Shown here piece after piece: positions 63,345-64,000 of a stretch of 64,000 bases of DNA; the first letter of the stretch is position 1, and every line of letters begins with the position of its first letter. The position numbers and the translations under genes are program-made. Source of the stretch: Manduca sexta (Eukaryota; Arthropoda; Insecta; Lepidoptera; Sphingidae); NCBI RefSeq assembly GCF_014839805.1, contig NC_051116.1, forward strand, positions 7,359,556-7,423,555, written 5' to 3'. The notes under the pieces are model-generated. The model made no database searches and was not told the DNA's origin. It saw nothing but the letters and a program-made list of their open reading frames with translations.

Positions 63345-63881
63345 ATGATCATTGCACTTTCCTATAAATCTAAAACGCACACTTCCTGTTCACCAAGAAA
63401 AATTCGGGCATGTGGTCTATCAAATCACAATAAAAATCACTATGCTTTACAAGTGAAAAATTATTGTTTACGATTTGGTTTTGTAATAATTTTCGAGGTT
63501 AAAATTGAAATGGCGGGCATTCTCGAGTTCTATTTTAGCGCCATATTGGGGGCAACGACCCGCGGTTGGCGCGCGCCCGGTGCCTTTACGAAGCCCGCTG
63601 ATACCGAAGCGAGTTCTTGTATTTTAGCATTTTGCATTTCGAATGCACATAACTACATCTGTAAACGCGAGTCCGAAAAAGATATTTTCAAAAAAAGAAT
63701 TGATTTTGTTTTTTTTTTTATAATTAACAATGACGTCGATGTGAGTAATGAGGTTTTATTTTTAAAAAATATTGTGTACTTGCAAATTTTATATTACGAT
63801 ATTAAAATTAATACCTTAATAGATATGAATAATTACTTACATATTGTTAATACAATAATTGACAGACACATCAACAGTTGA
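63345..63881 (+). CDS. Hypothetical ORF, 178 codons, longest in window
   Basis: The frame opens with a true ATG and closes at TGA. The middle crosses a CpG-rich patch (GGCAACGACCCGCGGTTGGC, then GCGCGCCCGG; residues about 68-85, ATTRGWRAPGAFTKPADTEA). The second half is AT-driven (FFFIINN, LQILYYDIKIN). No domain, signal peptide or family is recognised. It could be a chance frame over a promoter CpG patch or a first exon. Downstream context lies outside the window. Confidence 0.15.
   Translation: MIIALSYKSKTHTSCSPRKIRACGLSNHNKNHYALQVKNYCLRFGFVIIFEVKIEMAGILEFYFSAILGATTRGWRAPGAFTKPADTEASSCILAFCISNAHNYICKRESEKDIFKKRIDFVFFFIINNDVDVSNEVLFLKNIVYLQILYYDIKINTLIDMNNYLHIVNTIIDRHINS
63500..63620. promoter_or_regulatory. 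CpG-rich patch
   Basis: CGACCCGCGGTTGGCGCGCG with a GGCGCGCGCC palindrome stands out in AT-rich surroundings and in a repeat-poor region. This may mark a promoter or 5' exon. No TATA box or initiator can be assigned with confidence. Confidence 0.25.
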
Positions 63882-64000
63882 TAATAATCGTTGGTAAAGA
63901 GATCATTAGCAAAACTATTCAGATATCGACCTTACAATCTGTACATTCCTCCTTTAATGATTGGTGGCGTAATATATTACATAGCTATTTTCTATTACTA

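Overview
The window looks like intergenic or intronic DNA from a moth or butterfly (Lepidoptera). It is AT-rich. No long ORF stands out: the longest is 178 codons, and most others are under 110 codons and overlap repeats. I recognise no intact host gene, rRNA or functional tRNA. The lineage call rests on repeat families familiar from Lepidoptera: a Lep1-type Helitron end, several other short Helitron-like elements with TC...CTAG ends, tRNA-derived SINEs, and 3' ends of RTE-like LINEs. Family names come from memory and pattern, because no database search was possible.

I used working labels for repeated families, built by comparing copies inside the window. SINE-A is a tRNA-derived SINE with an (ATT)n-type tail and about ten copies. 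SINE-G is a second tRNA-derived SINE whose tail reads like ...CCTTCGGGATAAA. Repeat-B is a poly(A)-ended non-LTR 3' end, and Repeat-F is another retroelement 3' end. Repeat-H, -P, -V, -W and -X are further dispersed pieces. There are also many Helitron-like elements, and small inverted-repeat elements (MITEs or foldbacks) of at least eight kinds.

Layout: 0.5-3.2 kb holds a palindromic MITE, a cruciform-prone block, a tandem duplication and SINE/Helitron/RTE debris. 3.2-7 kb is mostly unique. 7-10.5 kb holds a TIR element, a minisatellite, a tandem duplication with TGACGTCA sites, a tandem pair of decayed coding-like segments, and SINE-A inserted in Repeat-F with an 11-bp target duplication. 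10.5-14.2 kb is mostly unique, with one 130-bp tandem duplication. 14.2-35.7 kb is dense in Helitrons, SINEs and LINE ends, with a TTAA MITE, a hAT-like MITE inside a long-TIR element, and SINE-in-SINE nesting. 35.7-46 kb is mixed. 46-58.6 kb is again dense and has two neighbouring miRNA-sized palindromes and a Helitron with a paralogous empty site. From about 58.6 kb to the end repeats are nearly absent. That stretch ends in a CpG-rich patch under the longest ORF, which could be the flank of a gene lying outside the window.

No operon or pathway can be described. What the sequence does show is a layered insertion history: several insertions carry exact target-site duplications or an inferable empty site. 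I found no convincing evidence for a new protein-based system.
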